In this document: positions 15,756-24,050 of the stretch, piece after piece
Numbering within the stretch: the first letter of the stretch is position 1
Layout: every line of letters starts with the position of its first letter
From: Agrococcus sp. ARC_14
Lineage (GTDB): Bacteria > Actinomycetota > Actinomycetes > Actinomycetales > Microbacteriaceae
Direction of reading: 5' to 3'
Assembly: GCF_022436485.1 (NCBI RefSeq)
Contig: NZ_JAKUDO010000001.1
Coordinates: 124,001 to 188,000, forward strand
DNA length: 64,000 nucleotides
Notes under the pieces: generated by a model
Database searches by the model: none
Seen by the model: the letters and a program-made list of their open reading frames with translations, nothing else
What the model was told of the DNA's origin: nothing
Program-made: the position numbers and the translations under genes

Positions 15756-16553
15756 ATGGACATCGGGATCGGCTCCTACGCGCTGTTCTGGGAGTGGCAC
15801 GAGCATCCGCAGCCGCTGCCGATCGACGCGATGATCGACCGCGCGGCCGAGCTCGGCTGCGACGTCTTCGAGATCTGCGACGACCCACGCATCCTCGCCT
15901 ACGACGCGAGCGCGCTCCGCAGCCTCCGCGATCGCGCCCACGACCAGGGCGTGCAGCTGCAGCTCGGCACGCGCGGCATCGCACCCGACCACCTCGCCCG
16001 CTCGATCGTGATCGCGCAGGCGCTCGAGGCGCGCGTGCTGCGCTCGATGGTCGAGCGCGACGACGCCGACCGAGGCCTCGACCACGTCGTCGGCCGGCTG
16101 CGGCAGTCGACCCCCGCGCTCGCCGCCGCCGGCGTGACGCTCGCGCTCGAGACCTACGAGCAGATCCCGACGACGATGCTCGTCGAGGCGGTCGAGCTGC
16201 TCGACACGCCCCAGGTCGGCATCTGCCTCGACCCCGCGAACGTCGTCGCCGCGCTCGAGCTCCCCGTCGACGCCATCGCCGCCGCCGCGAGGCACACGGT
16301 CGACCTGCACGTGAAGGACTTCGCGTTCGCCCGCCAGCAGGGATGGGTGGGCTTCACGCTCTCCGGCGCTCGCATGGGCGACGGCCTGCTCGACCTCGAG
16401 CACGAGCTCGCCGCCGTCTACGCCGACGGCCGCTCCCCCGCCGCGATCGTCGAGCACTGGCTGCCCTGGCAGGGCGACAGCGAGACGACGGTCGGCCTCG
16501 AGCGCGACTGGACCGACGCGACGCTCGCGGCCCTGCGCGCATCCGCCGCCTGA
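15756..16553 (+). CDS. Sugar isomerase/epimerase-type TIM barrel (possible 3-oxo-isoapionate decarboxylase)
   Basis: 265 aa. Xylose-isomerase-like TIM barrel: MDIGIGSYALFWEWHEHP, metal/acid residues in FEICDD, LALETYEQ, GICLDPANVV and TVDLHVKDFAF, and a C-terminal IVEHWLPW. Together with the next gene (ApnO-like) and a GntP permease, the best fit I can offer is OiaC. That enzyme decarboxylates 3-oxo-isoapionate to L-erythrulose in the D-apionate pathway. A 2-oxo-tetronate isomerase or hydroxypyruvate-isomerase-like role is the main alternative. ATG 15756 follows ACGAGG; the frame extends upstream but through the promoter. Confidence 0.7.
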   Translation: MDIGIGSYALFWEWHEHPQPLPIDAMIDRAAELGCDVFEICDDPRILAYDASALRSLRDRAHDQGVQLQLGTRGIAPDHLARSIVIAQALEARVLRSMVERDDADRGLDHVVGRLRQSTPALAAAGVTLALETYEQIPTTMLVEAVELLDTPQVGICLDPANVVAALELPVDAIAAAARHTVDLHVKDFAFARQQGWVGFTLSGARMGDGLLDLEHELAAVYADGRSPAAIVEHWLPWQGDSETTVGLERDWTDATLAALRASAA

Positions 16554-16591
16554 CTCTTCCTCCCCCGACACATCCAGCAAAGGAGCACTCA

Positions 16592-17491
16592 GTGAGCAAG
16601 GAACTCAATCCGCTGTTCGGCAAGCGCGTCGAGCTCGACGCGAGCCTCACCGTCGCCGTCATCGGCGCCGCGGGCAAGATGGGCATGCGCGTGTCCAACA
16701 ATCTGAACCTGACCGACGCGACGGTGTTCTACACCGAGGCATCCGAGGCCGGTCAGGCCCGCCTGCAGGAGCTCGGCCGCGTGGCATCGACCGTGGACGA
16801 CGCCGTCCCCGCCGCTGACGTCGTGATCCTGGCGGTGCCGGATGTGGTGCTCGGCACGGTCTCGGAGCAGGTGGTGCCGCTCATGCAGTCGGGCGCCGTG
16901 CTGCTGACGCTCGACCCGGCGGCCGCCTACGCCGGCCTGCTCGCCTCGCGCGACGACGTGCACCAGGCCTGCGCGCACCCGGCGCACCCGTCGATCTTCC
17001 TCGAGCGCACCACGGTCGAGGAGTATGCAGACACCTTCGGCGGCATCGCGGCCGAGCAGGAGGTCGTCGCGGCCTTCGAGGGCGACGACGAGGCCGCCAA
17101 GGCGCGCGTCGAGGCTGTCGTGCGCGCGATCTACGCGCCCGTGATCGACGTGCACTGGGTCACCGTCAAGCAGCTCGCGCAGCTCGAGCCGACGCTGGTC
17201 GAGACCACCGCGTGCATGATCGGGCAGTTCCTGAAGGACTCGATGGATCACGCGATCACCGAGGTCGGCATCCCCGAGGGTGCCGTCAAGGCGCTCTTCT
17301 ACGGCCACATCGGCATCGCGCTCACCAACGCGCTGCGCGGATCGAACCCGTTCTCGGAGGCCTGCCTCGAGGCGATGGACTACGGCCGCGACGCCATCAT
17401 CAAGGATGACTGGAAGCGCATCTGGGATGACGAGGACCTCGACGTCGTGCTCGCCAAGATGCTGAAGCTCGAGAAGATCGAGCGGAGCTGA
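16592..17491 (+). CDS. 6PGDH-like oxidoreductase (possible D-apionate oxidoisomerase)
   Basis: 299 aa. NAD(P) site VAVIGAAGKMGMRVSNNLNL (GxxGxxG type), VVILAVPDVVLG and ACAHPAHPSIFLE in the Rossmann half. The C-terminal helical half (LAQLEPTLVETTACMIGQFLKDSMDHAI) is that of the phosphogluconate dehydrogenase C-terminal family (PF16896), to which ApnO, the D-apionate oxidoisomerase, belongs. GTG start with a clear AAAGGAG nine nt upstream. Sits between the TIM-barrel gene and a GntP permease 2 nt downstream. I infer oxidation and rearrangement of a branched or C5 sugar acid; D-apionate is the leading candidate. Confidence 0.75.
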   Translation: MSKELNPLFGKRVELDASLTVAVIGAAGKMGMRVSNNLNLTDATVFYTEASEAGQARLQELGRVASTVDDAVPAADVVILAVPDVVLGTVSEQVVPLMQSGAVLLTLDPAAAYAGLLASRDDVHQACAHPAHPSIFLERTTVEEYADTFGGIAAEQEVVAAFEGDDEAAKARVEAVVRAIYAPVIDVHWVTVKQLAQLEPTLVETTACMIGQFLKDSMDHAITEVGIPEGAVKALFYGHIGIALTNALRGSNPFSEACLEAMDYGRDAIIKDDWKRIWDDEDLDVVLAKMLKLEKIERS

Positions 17492-17493
17492 CC

Positions 17494-18939
17494 ATGGATC
17501 CCGTCTACCTGATCATCCTGGCGGTCGTCTCGATCGCCGTCCTGCTGTTCCTGGTGATGAAGCTCAAGTGGCCCGCCTACCTCGCGCTGCTCGCCGTCGC
17601 GGTGCTCACCGCGCTCTTCGGCGGCATCCCGGTGCAGGAGGTCATCCCGACCGTCATCGCCGGCATGGGCGGCACGCTCGGCAGCGTCGCGCTGCTGGTC
17701 GGGCTCGGCGCCATGCTCGGCGGCATCATCGAGAAGACCGGCGGCGCAGCGCTCATCGCCAATCGCGCGGCGAAGCTGCTTGGCAAGCACCGGCTCGGGC
17801 CCGCTCTGCTCATCGCATCCGGGCTCGTCGCGATCCCGATCTTCTTCGACGTCGCGTTCATCATCCTCGTGCCGATCATCTTCAGCTTCGCGAAGGCGGC
17901 CGGCCACAAGAGCCCCATCGCCTTCGGTGCCCCCGTGGCCGTCTTCATGGTGTTCATCCACAACTCGGTGCCGCCGCACCCGGGCATCGTCGGCTCGACG
18001 ACGCTGCTGAACCCGGATGTCATGGGTCTCGTCACGATCCTGGGGCTCGCGCTCTCGGTGCCGATGGGCTTCGTCGTCTGGTTCGTGAACCAGCGCCTGA
18101 TGGCCAGCGGCGTCTGGGAGATGTCGCCCGAGATCGCCGAGAAGTACAACGAGGCCGGCGCTGCCGACTTCGAGGAGGGAAGGCCGACTGCCGGGGGCGG
18201 CGGCGCAGCCACCTCGACCGCCACGACCACGGCCACGGGCACCCGGCAGATCACGAAGCCCAGCGCAGGCACCGTGATCGCGCTCATCCTGCTGCCGATC
18301 CTGATGATCGCGATCGGCACGGTCGGCAAGCTGATCGTCGAGCCCGAGACCCCGGTGGCAAACGTGCTCGCCTTCATCGGTGCACCCGGCTTCGCGCTGC
18401 TCGTGGCGTGCATCCTCGCGATGTACATCCTCGGCATCCGCCACGGCTGGGGCAAGCAGGACATGGGCGACATCATGGACTCGGCGCTCGCGCCCGCCGC
18501 GATCGTCGTCTTCGTGACCGGTGCGGGCGGCGTGTTCGCCCGTGTGATGACGGAGTCGGGCATCGGCGACGCGGTCTCCGGCATGCTCGTCTCGGCCGGT
18601 GTGCCGATCGTGCTGCTCGCCTTCCTGCTCGCGCTCATCTTCAAGGTGGCGCAGGGCTCCGGCACCGTCGCGACGCTCACCGCCGCAGGACTCGTGCAGT
18701 CGACCGTCGTCGCCGCCGGCTACGCCGACTTCCAGGTGGCGCTCATCATCCTCGCGATCGCCATGGGCTCCGTCTCGCTCTCGCACATCAACGACTCGGG
18801 CTTCTGGATCGCCACGAAGTTCCTCGGCCTCTCGGTCGGCGGCGGCCTCAAGACCTGGACGCTGATGTGCACGATCGTCGGATTCCTGGGCATGGCCATC
18901 ATCGCGATCGCCTGGTTCGCCACGGCAGGGCTGTTCTGA
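17494..18939 (+). CDS. GntP-family sugar-acid permease
   Basis: 481 aa, about 12-13 membrane segments starting VYLIILAVVSIAVLLFLVM. Family hallmarks: GGTLGSVALLVGLGAMLGGIIEKTGGA, FIHNSVPPHPGIVGSTTLL, FKVAQGSGTVATLTAAG and LSHINDSGFWIATKFLGLS. GntP proteins are H+ symporters for gluconate and other aldonates. Being last in a GntR-controlled operon with two sugar-acid enzymes, it is probably the dedicated importer of their substrate. A strong bidirectional terminator follows. Confidence 0.9.
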   Translation: MDPVYLIILAVVSIAVLLFLVMKLKWPAYLALLAVAVLTALFGGIPVQEVIPTVIAGMGGTLGSVALLVGLGAMLGGIIEKTGGAALIANRAAKLLGKHRLGPALLIASGLVAIPIFFDVAFIILVPIIFSFAKAAGHKSPIAFGAPVAVFMVFIHNSVPPHPGIVGSTTLLNPDVMGLVTILGLALSVPMGFVVWFVNQRLMASGVWEMSPEIAEKYNEAGAADFEEGRPTAGGGGAATSTATTTATGTRQITKPSAGTVIALILLPILMIAIGTVGKLIVEPETPVANVLAFIGAPGFALLVACILAMYILGIRHGWGKQDMGDIMDSALAPAAIVVFVTGAGGVFARVMTESGIGDAVSGMLVSAGVPIVLLAFLLALIFKVAQGSGTVATLTAAGLVQSTVVAAGYADFQVALIILAIAMGSVSLSHINDSGFWIATKFLGLSVGGGLKTWTLMCTIVGFLGMAIIAIAWFATAGLF

Positions 18940-18983
18940 TCGCGCTCGACTGACCTGGCTGCCTGATCGAGCAGCCTTGATCA

Positions 18984-19025
18984 AGCAGGGGCTCCGGCTC
19001 GCCACACGGCGCCGGAGCCCCTGCT
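18984..19025. terminator. Bidirectional terminator
   Basis: A 15-bp perfect stem (AGCAGGGGCTCCGGC at 18984-18998, its complement at 19011-19025) with a 12-nt loop, between the convergent GntP permease and GH114 genes. It ends both transcripts. Confidence 0.85.
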
Positions 19026-19027
19026 CG

Positions 19028-19843
19028 TCACCCTGCGCAGCGCTCGAAGACGTAGCCGGGCTCGGTCGGCGCGACCAGCTGCAGGTCGCGCAGCACCATC
19101 AGGTGCGGCGACTCCGGCCGCTCGCAGAGCTCCTGGAAGGTGGTGCCCTCCGGCAGGGCCCCCTCGTACTCGATGTCGATGTGCAGCTCGCCGTACTGCT
19201 CGGCGTAGGCGCCGCACTCGGCCCACGCCGCGCACTCCTCGCTGATCGCGAGATCGAAGCCGACCGCCGGCCCCCGCTCCGCGAGCTCCGGCGCGTTCTT
19301 CTGCGCCACCGCGAGCCCCGCGACGTGCGCGTGCTCGACGAGCAGAGCGGCCAGCGCCAGATTGCCCTCCACCGTGAGGGCGTCGAAGCGCGTCCAGGTG
19401 TCGAGGTTGTCGAGCTCGACCGCATCGAAGCCGACCTCCGCGCAGCGGTCGATCGATGCGGCCAGCACGCCGGCGATCTCGGCGCGCGCCGCCTCGGTGC
19501 GGGTGTCGAGCACGAGCTCGTCCGGCCAGCCGGGATCCACGACCGGCACGCCGCCGTCTCCCGTCAGCACCGCATCCGGATGCTCCTCGAGCCACAGCCC
19601 GCGCTCTGCCGGCTGCGTCTGGAAGCCGTTGATGTAGCAGATGCTGTAGCGGCCCGCTGCCGGCAGGGCGGTGCTGTCGCGCACGACGATCGTCACGCCC
19701 TGCGGCGGCTCGGAGGCGCCGCCGAGCTGGTAGTCGACGGCCCCGTCGGTGCTCGGCAGCCGCCAGTCAGTCTCGTCGACGGGTGCCGCCTGGCAGGCGG
19801 TGAGGCCGAGCAGGAGTGCCGCCAGCAGCAGGATCGATCGCAC
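19028..19843 (-). CDS. Lipoprotein, GH114 endo-alpha-1,4-polygalactosaminidase family
   Basis: 271 aa. GTG start gives signal peptide RSILLLAALLLGLTAC with lipobox (LTAC). The mature protein is the GH114 TIM barrel: SICYINGFQTQPAERG, EIAGVLAASIDRCAEVGFDAVELDNLDTW (conserved acidic residues) and GLAVAQKNAPEL. Characterised members cleave alpha-1,4-galactosamine polymers such as pel-type exopolysaccharide. Anchored outside the membrane, it may degrade or remodel a galactosamine-containing polymer. Divergent from a TetR regulator. Confidence 0.82.
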   Translation of the reverse strand: MRSILLLAALLLGLTACQAAPVDETDWRLPSTDGAVDYQLGGASEPPQGVTIVVRDSTALPAAGRYSICYINGFQTQPAERGLWLEEHPDAVLTGDGGVPVVDPGWPDELVLDTRTEAARAEIAGVLAASIDRCAEVGFDAVELDNLDTWTRFDALTVEGNLALAALLVEHAHVAGLAVAQKNAPELAERGPAVGFDLAISEECAAWAECGAYAEQYGELHIDIEYEGALPEGTTFQELCERPESPHLMVLRDLQLVAPTEPGYVFERCAG

Positions 19844-19894
19844 GGGTGCATCTTCCCGCACCGCCGGTGTCGGCGATCGCGCGGCCACCATCCT

Positions 19895-19938
19895 CTGTCG
19901 GAATATTTCGGACAGTCGTCCAGAATCCCTGCTAGCGT
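19895..19938 (+). promoter_or_regulatory. TetR operator and promoter
   Basis: 19895-19915 form an inverted repeat with nine-base arms (CTGTCGGAA and TTCGGACAG, one mismatch) around a 3-bp centre. A TAGCGT -10 box at 19933-19938 lies six nt before the TetR start codon. The operator covers the -35 area of the TetR/SDR operon, consistent with autorepression, and may also affect the GH114 gene on the other strand. Confidence 0.6.
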
Positions 19939-19944
19939 GCCAGC

Positions 19945-20523
19945 ATGAGCCGCGCCGAGGACCCTCGCCCAGCCCGCACCCGGGCCGCGATCCTGGCGGC
20001 CGTCGCCTCGCTCAGCGAGCGGGATGACGATGTCACCGTGCTGTCGATCGTCGCCGAGGCCGGCATCAGCCGCTCGACCTTCTACACCCAGTACCGCGAC
20101 CTCGATGCGCTCGCCGTCGCGATCCTCAGCGACGCCTTCCGAGAGGTCGAGGCCCTCGACCTCTCGCTCCGTCAGACGACGAGCCCCGTCGAGACCGCGC
20201 GGGCCACCACCGCGCGACTGGTCGCAGAGTTCGCACGCCGACGATCGCTCTATGCCGGCGTGCTCGGGAGCCGGACGACCACCGAGGCGCACCGCGCGGT
20301 GCAGGACGCCTTCGCAGCAGAAGCGCTCGAGACGATGCGCGCGACGGCACCCGGTGGCGTCGACCCGGAGGTCGCCGCCGACTACATCGCAGGCGGCTCG
20401 CTCGCGGTCATCACGGCCTGGCTCCTCAGCGACGAACCCGCGACCACCGAGCATGTGCAGCGTCAGCTGCTCGCACTCCTGCCCTCCTGGATGCTCATCG
20501 ACGAAAGGGACCACACAGCATGA
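19945..20523 (+). CDS. TetR-family regulator
   Basis: 192 aa. N-terminal helix-turn-helix (VTVLSIVAEAGISRSTFYTQYRDLDALAVAIL) followed by a variable helical ligand domain. Overlaps the SDR gene by 4 bp (ATGA), so it likely controls that enzyme and itself through the inverted repeat at 19895-19915. Leaderless start after TAGCGT. The ligand is unknown; a hydrophobic alcohol, ketone or steroid would suit the partner enzyme. Confidence 0.88.
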   Translation: MSRAEDPRPARTRAAILAAVASLSERDDDVTVLSIVAEAGISRSTFYTQYRDLDALAVAILSDAFREVEALDLSLRQTTSPVETARATTARLVAEFARRRSLYAGVLGSRTTTEAHRAVQDAFAAEALETMRATAPGGVDPEVAADYIAGGSLAVITAWLLSDEPATTEHVQRQLLALLPSWMLIDERDHTA

Positions 20524-21305
20524 CTCGCACCTACCTCGTGACCGGATCAGCATCCGGCATCGGCAAGGCGACCGCAGCACGACTGCGCGCAGACGGCCAC
20601 CGAGTGATCGGCGTCGATCTGCGGGATGCCGACATCGACGTCGACCTGACCACCGCAGAGGGCCGCACCCGCCTGGTCGAGGAGGCGACCCGGTTGAGCG
20701 GCGGCAGCCTCGACGGCGTGCTGGCCATCGCCGGGCTCGTCGTGCCCGCTCCGGTCACCGTCGCCGTCAACCACTTCGGAGCGGTGGCCACCCTCGAGGG
20801 CCTTCGCCCGCTGCTGGCAGCGGCGGAGCGGCCGCGAGCAGCGGTCGTCGCCTCGCTCGCTGCGCTGGAGGAGGTCGACGCGCGACTGCTCGAGCTGATC
20901 GAGTCGGGCGACGAGGCCGCCGCGCTCGCCCACGCCGAGTCGCTCGGCGCGACCGCGAACGCCGCGGGCTCGAGCGTGCTCTACACGACCTCGAAGCTGT
21001 CGGTGGCGCGCTGGGTGCGCACGCACGCGCCGAGCGCCGACTGGGCGAAGGCCGGCATCGCGCTGAACGCCGTCGCTCCGGGCGTCATCCTCACGCCGAT
21101 GACCGCGGCCGCGCTCGAGACCGAGGAGGGTCGAGCCGCGCTCGATGCCGGAGCTCCCGCACCCTACGGCGGGCCGGCCGCCGACCCGAGCGCGGTGGCG
21201 AACCTGCTGGCCTGGCTGACCAGCGAGGAGAACCTCTACGTGACCGGCCAGGTGATCTTCATCGACGGCGGCGCCGAGAGCATCCGTCGGCCAGCGCTCG
21301 TCTGA
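20520..21305 (+). CDS. SDR oxidoreductase, 3-alpha-hydroxysteroid dehydrogenase-like
   Basis: 261 aa. Cofactor motif YLVTGSASGIGKATAARL and catalytic Tyr-Lys in YTTSK; the glycine motif, short NHFGA segment and TPMTAA region resemble the 3-alpha-HSD (HsdA) branch of short-chain dehydrogenases. C-terminal VTGQVIFIDGGAE is the usual SDR closing motif. Co-transcribed with the TetR gene. Steroid is only one possible substrate; the branch includes general carbonyl reductases. Confidence 0.82.
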   Translation: MTRTYLVTGSASGIGKATAARLRADGHRVIGVDLRDADIDVDLTTAEGRTRLVEEATRLSGGSLDGVLAIAGLVVPAPVTVAVNHFGAVATLEGLRPLLAAAERPRAAVVASLAALEEVDARLLELIESGDEAAALAHAESLGATANAAGSSVLYTTSKLSVARWVRTHAPSADWAKAGIALNAVAPGVILTPMTAAALETEEGRAALDAGAPAPYGGPAADPSAVANLLAWLTSEENLYVTGQVIFIDGGAESIRRPALV

Positions 21306-21364
21306 GCGTCGGAGCCCGGTGCGCAGACGCCGGGCTCCGACCCCACCGCGCGTAGGGTTGACCG

Positions 21365-21889
21365 GTGCCGACACCCACCCCCGCAGCGCTCTCGCGCGCC
21401 GAGTCGCTCATCACGGACACGGCCGACTTCCCGCAGCCCGGGGTGCTGTTCCGCGACATCGGGCCGATGCTGACCGACGCGGATGCGCTGCGCGCGGTCA
21501 CGCAGGCACTGGCAGCGCCGTTCGACGACGGCTTCGACCTCGTCGCCGGCGTCGAGGCGCGCGGCTTCCTGCTCGCGGGCACCGTCGCCGCGACGTCGGG
21601 AACCGGCCTGCTGCCGATCCGCAAGGCGGGCAAGACGCCGCGGCCGACGGCTGCTGTCGACTACGCGCTCGAGTACGGCATCGCCACGATCGAGGCATCG
21701 GGCGATCTCACCGGCCGTCGCGTGCTGCTCGTCGACGACGTGCTCGCGACCGGCGGCACGCTCGCCGCGGCCATCTCGCTCGTCGAGCAGCTCGGCGGGA
21801 CCGTCGCCGGCGTCGCCGTCGTGCTCGAGCTCGCCGAGCTCGGTGGCCGCGCGAAGGTGCCCGCGACGCATGCGGTCTTCGTGGCCTGA
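21365..21889 (+). CDS. apt: Adenine phosphoribosyltransferase
   Basis: 174 aa, normal length. Family sequence FPQPGVLFRDIGPMLTDADAL, GVEARGFLLAG, LPIRKAGKTPR and the PRPP loop VLLVDDVLATGGTL. Converts adenine and PRPP to AMP in purine salvage, in the cytoplasm. The GTG start lies six nt after TAGGGT, indicating a leaderless mRNA. Stands alone here. Confidence 0.93.
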   Translation: MPTPTPAALSRAESLITDTADFPQPGVLFRDIGPMLTDADALRAVTQALAAPFDDGFDLVAGVEARGFLLAGTVAATSGTGLLPIRKAGKTPRPTAAVDYALEYGIATIEASGDLTGRRVLLVDDVLATGGTLAAAISLVEQLGGTVAGVAVVLELAELGGRAKVPATHAVFVA

Positions 21890-21954
21890 GCTCGCGCTCG
21901 ACCCGGCCGCCGCGACCGCCGCACGGCGGTGGCTCCGGCCGATAGCGTCGGGGC

Positions 21955-23953
21955 ATGCCCGACGACGCGCGATTCGACGACTTCACCGACATCGACGGCC
22001 TGCTGCGGGTGCCGCGGCTCGCGAGCCTGGCCGCCTCGCCGGGCGGGCGGCTGGTCGCGGCCTTCCAGCAGGCCGACGAGCACGGCTCGCGCATGGTCTC
22101 ATCGCTCTGGGAGCTCGACCCGGCAGGCGAGCGCGACGCGCAGCGACTGACGCACTCGGAGAAGGGTGAGAGCGCTCCGCGCTTCTCGCCAGACGGCTCG
22201 CTGCTGTTCACCTCCGCCCGCCCCGATCCGACGGGCGGTGCCGATGAGGATGTGGCCGCGATCTGGCGGCTGCCCGAGCGCGGCGAGGCGCACGTGCTCG
22301 CCTCGGCGCCCGGCGGGCTGACCGTCACCGGCATCGCCGCCGACGGCACGCTCCTCGCGCTCACCGCTCGAGGCCGACGCGGAGGCGCGCGCCGCGCGCA
22401 AGCGCGAGAAGCGCACCGCCATCTGGCACACCGGCATGCCGATCCGCTATTGGGATCACGAGGTCTCGGATGTCAGCCCGCGGCTCGTGCTCGTCGCGCC
22501 CGACGGCGCGCTGCGCGAGCTCACCCCGGGTGCCGACACCGTGAGCCTGCTCAACGCATCCGCCGACCTCTCGCCCGACGGCCGCCGCGTCGTCACCACC
22601 TGGACCACCCGCGTCACCGGCGGTGAGACCCGCACCGCGATCGCCCTCATCGACGTGCAGCCGCGCCGCCGGCGCACGCTGCTGCGCGCCGTCGCCGGCC
22701 ACCAGTGGGCGGCGCCGCGCTTCTCGCCCGACGGCGACCGCATCGCGGTGACGCGCGTGACGGCATCCACCCCCACCGACACGAGCTACGACTTCCTCGA
22801 GATCCACCCGCTCGGCAGCGGCGAGCCTGTGACGGTCGACGTGGGCGACGTGACCATCGGCGACTACCGCTGGCTCGACGCCGACACCCTGCTCGTCGCC
22901 GGCGACCTGCACTCGCGTGGAGCGGTGCTGGTGGTGGATGCGCGCACGGGCGCGGTGCGGACCCTCGTCGACGACGCGCCCTACGGCGCGCTCGCGCCCG
23001 CCGCGGACGGCACGGTGCTCTTCGCGCTGCGCTCCGACATGACGACGCCTGCCCGACCGGTGCGGATCCCGCTGCGGAAGCGCGGCCGTGCCGAGCCGCT
23101 CGAGCTGCCCGCGCCCGGCGCGGTCGGCGCGCTGCCAGGCAGGCTCGAGTGGGTCGAGACCGAGATCGACGGCGTGACGGTGGGCGGCTGGCTGTGCACG
23201 CCGAGGTCGGCGAGCACGAAGGCGCCCGCGCCGGTGATGCTGTGGATCCACGGCGGCCCGCACGGCTCCTACAACTCGTGGAGCTGGCGCTGGAACCCGT
23301 GGCTGGCGGTCGCGCGCGGCTACGCGGTGCTGCTGCCCGACCCCGCGATGTCGACCGGCTACGGCCACGCGGGGCTCAACCGCGGCTGGCCGCGCCTGGC
23401 CGATGTGGTCTGGCGCGAGTGCGAGGCGCTGCTCGACCGCGTGCTCGAGCGGGGCACGCTCGACGGCGGCCGCACGGCGCTGCTGGGCGCCTCCTTCGGC
23501 GGCTACATGACCAACTGGATCGCCGGGCACTCCGACCGCTTCGGCGCGATCGTCACCCACGCCGGCCTCTGGGCGCTCGACCAGCAGCACGCGACGACCG
23601 ACGCCGCCGCGCAGAAGGTGCGCGTGCACGGCCACCCCGACCTGCTGCCCGACTGGTACCGCTCGTACTCGCCGCACCACCACGCATCCGCCATCACCAC
23701 CCCGATGCTCATCACGCACGGCAACCGCGACTACCGCGTGCCGGTGAGCGAGGCGCTGCGCGCGTGGTGGGATCTCGTCTCGGCCTGGCCGGGCGCGCCG
23801 GGCACGATGCCGCACCGATTCCTGCAGCTCACCGATGAGAACCACTGGGTGCTGCGGCCGTCGAACGCTCGCACATGGAACGAGACGGTGCTGGCGTTCT
23901 GCGATCAGCACGTGCTCGGCGCGGACCCGGTGCCGGACGCCCTGCCCTGGTAG
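21955..23953 (+). pseudogene. S9 prolyl oligopeptidase / acylaminoacyl-peptidase, frameshifted
   Basis: Two overlapping reading frames make one S9 peptidase of about 665 residues. Frame 1 (from ATG 21955) encodes the beta-propeller start (ESAPRFSPDGSLLFTSARPD) and loses similarity after LLALTA near 22366. Frame 2 resumes at about 22367 with LEADAEARAARKREKR and runs to 23953. It contains the alpha/beta-hydrolase domain: PVMLWIHGGPHGSYN, the Ser of GASFGGYMTNW, Asp in NRDYRVPVSE and His of DENHWVL. The triad is intact. Joining the frames needs one extra or two missing bases around 22363-22370. Either a disabling mutation or an assembly error. Leaderless start after TAGCGT. Confidence 0.82.
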
Positions 23954-23956
23954 CCC

Positions 23957-24020
23957 AGTGGGGCGGTTGCGCACGACCGGGGCCCGCGTGCCGGCCCCGG
24001 TCGTGCGGAAGTGCCCCACT
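23957..24020. repeat. 64-bp extragenic palindromic element, copy A
   Basis: Outer arms AGTGGGGC / GCCCCACT and inner arms GCACGACCGGGG / CCCCGGTCGTGC form a long imperfect hairpin. Exactly 64 bp, as are copies at 38692 and 59698, which match it at most positions. It starts 3 nt after the S9 peptidase stop and lies between convergent genes, so it may also act as a bidirectional terminator. Confidence 0.8.
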
Positions 24021-24050
24021 CGATGCCGAGCGCGCGGCCCCTGGTGAGGC

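Noticed and set aside
14830..15984. Open frame extending the ATP-grasp protein to 951 aa
   Set aside because: The added part overlaps the GntR gene in another frame and is Arg-rich. A -10 box seven nt before ATG 14829 supports the short form.
22363..22370. Programmed ribosomal frameshift in the S9 peptidase
   Set aside because: No slippery heptamer or stimulatory structure is apparent, and family members are single-frame. Mutation or sequencing error is simpler.
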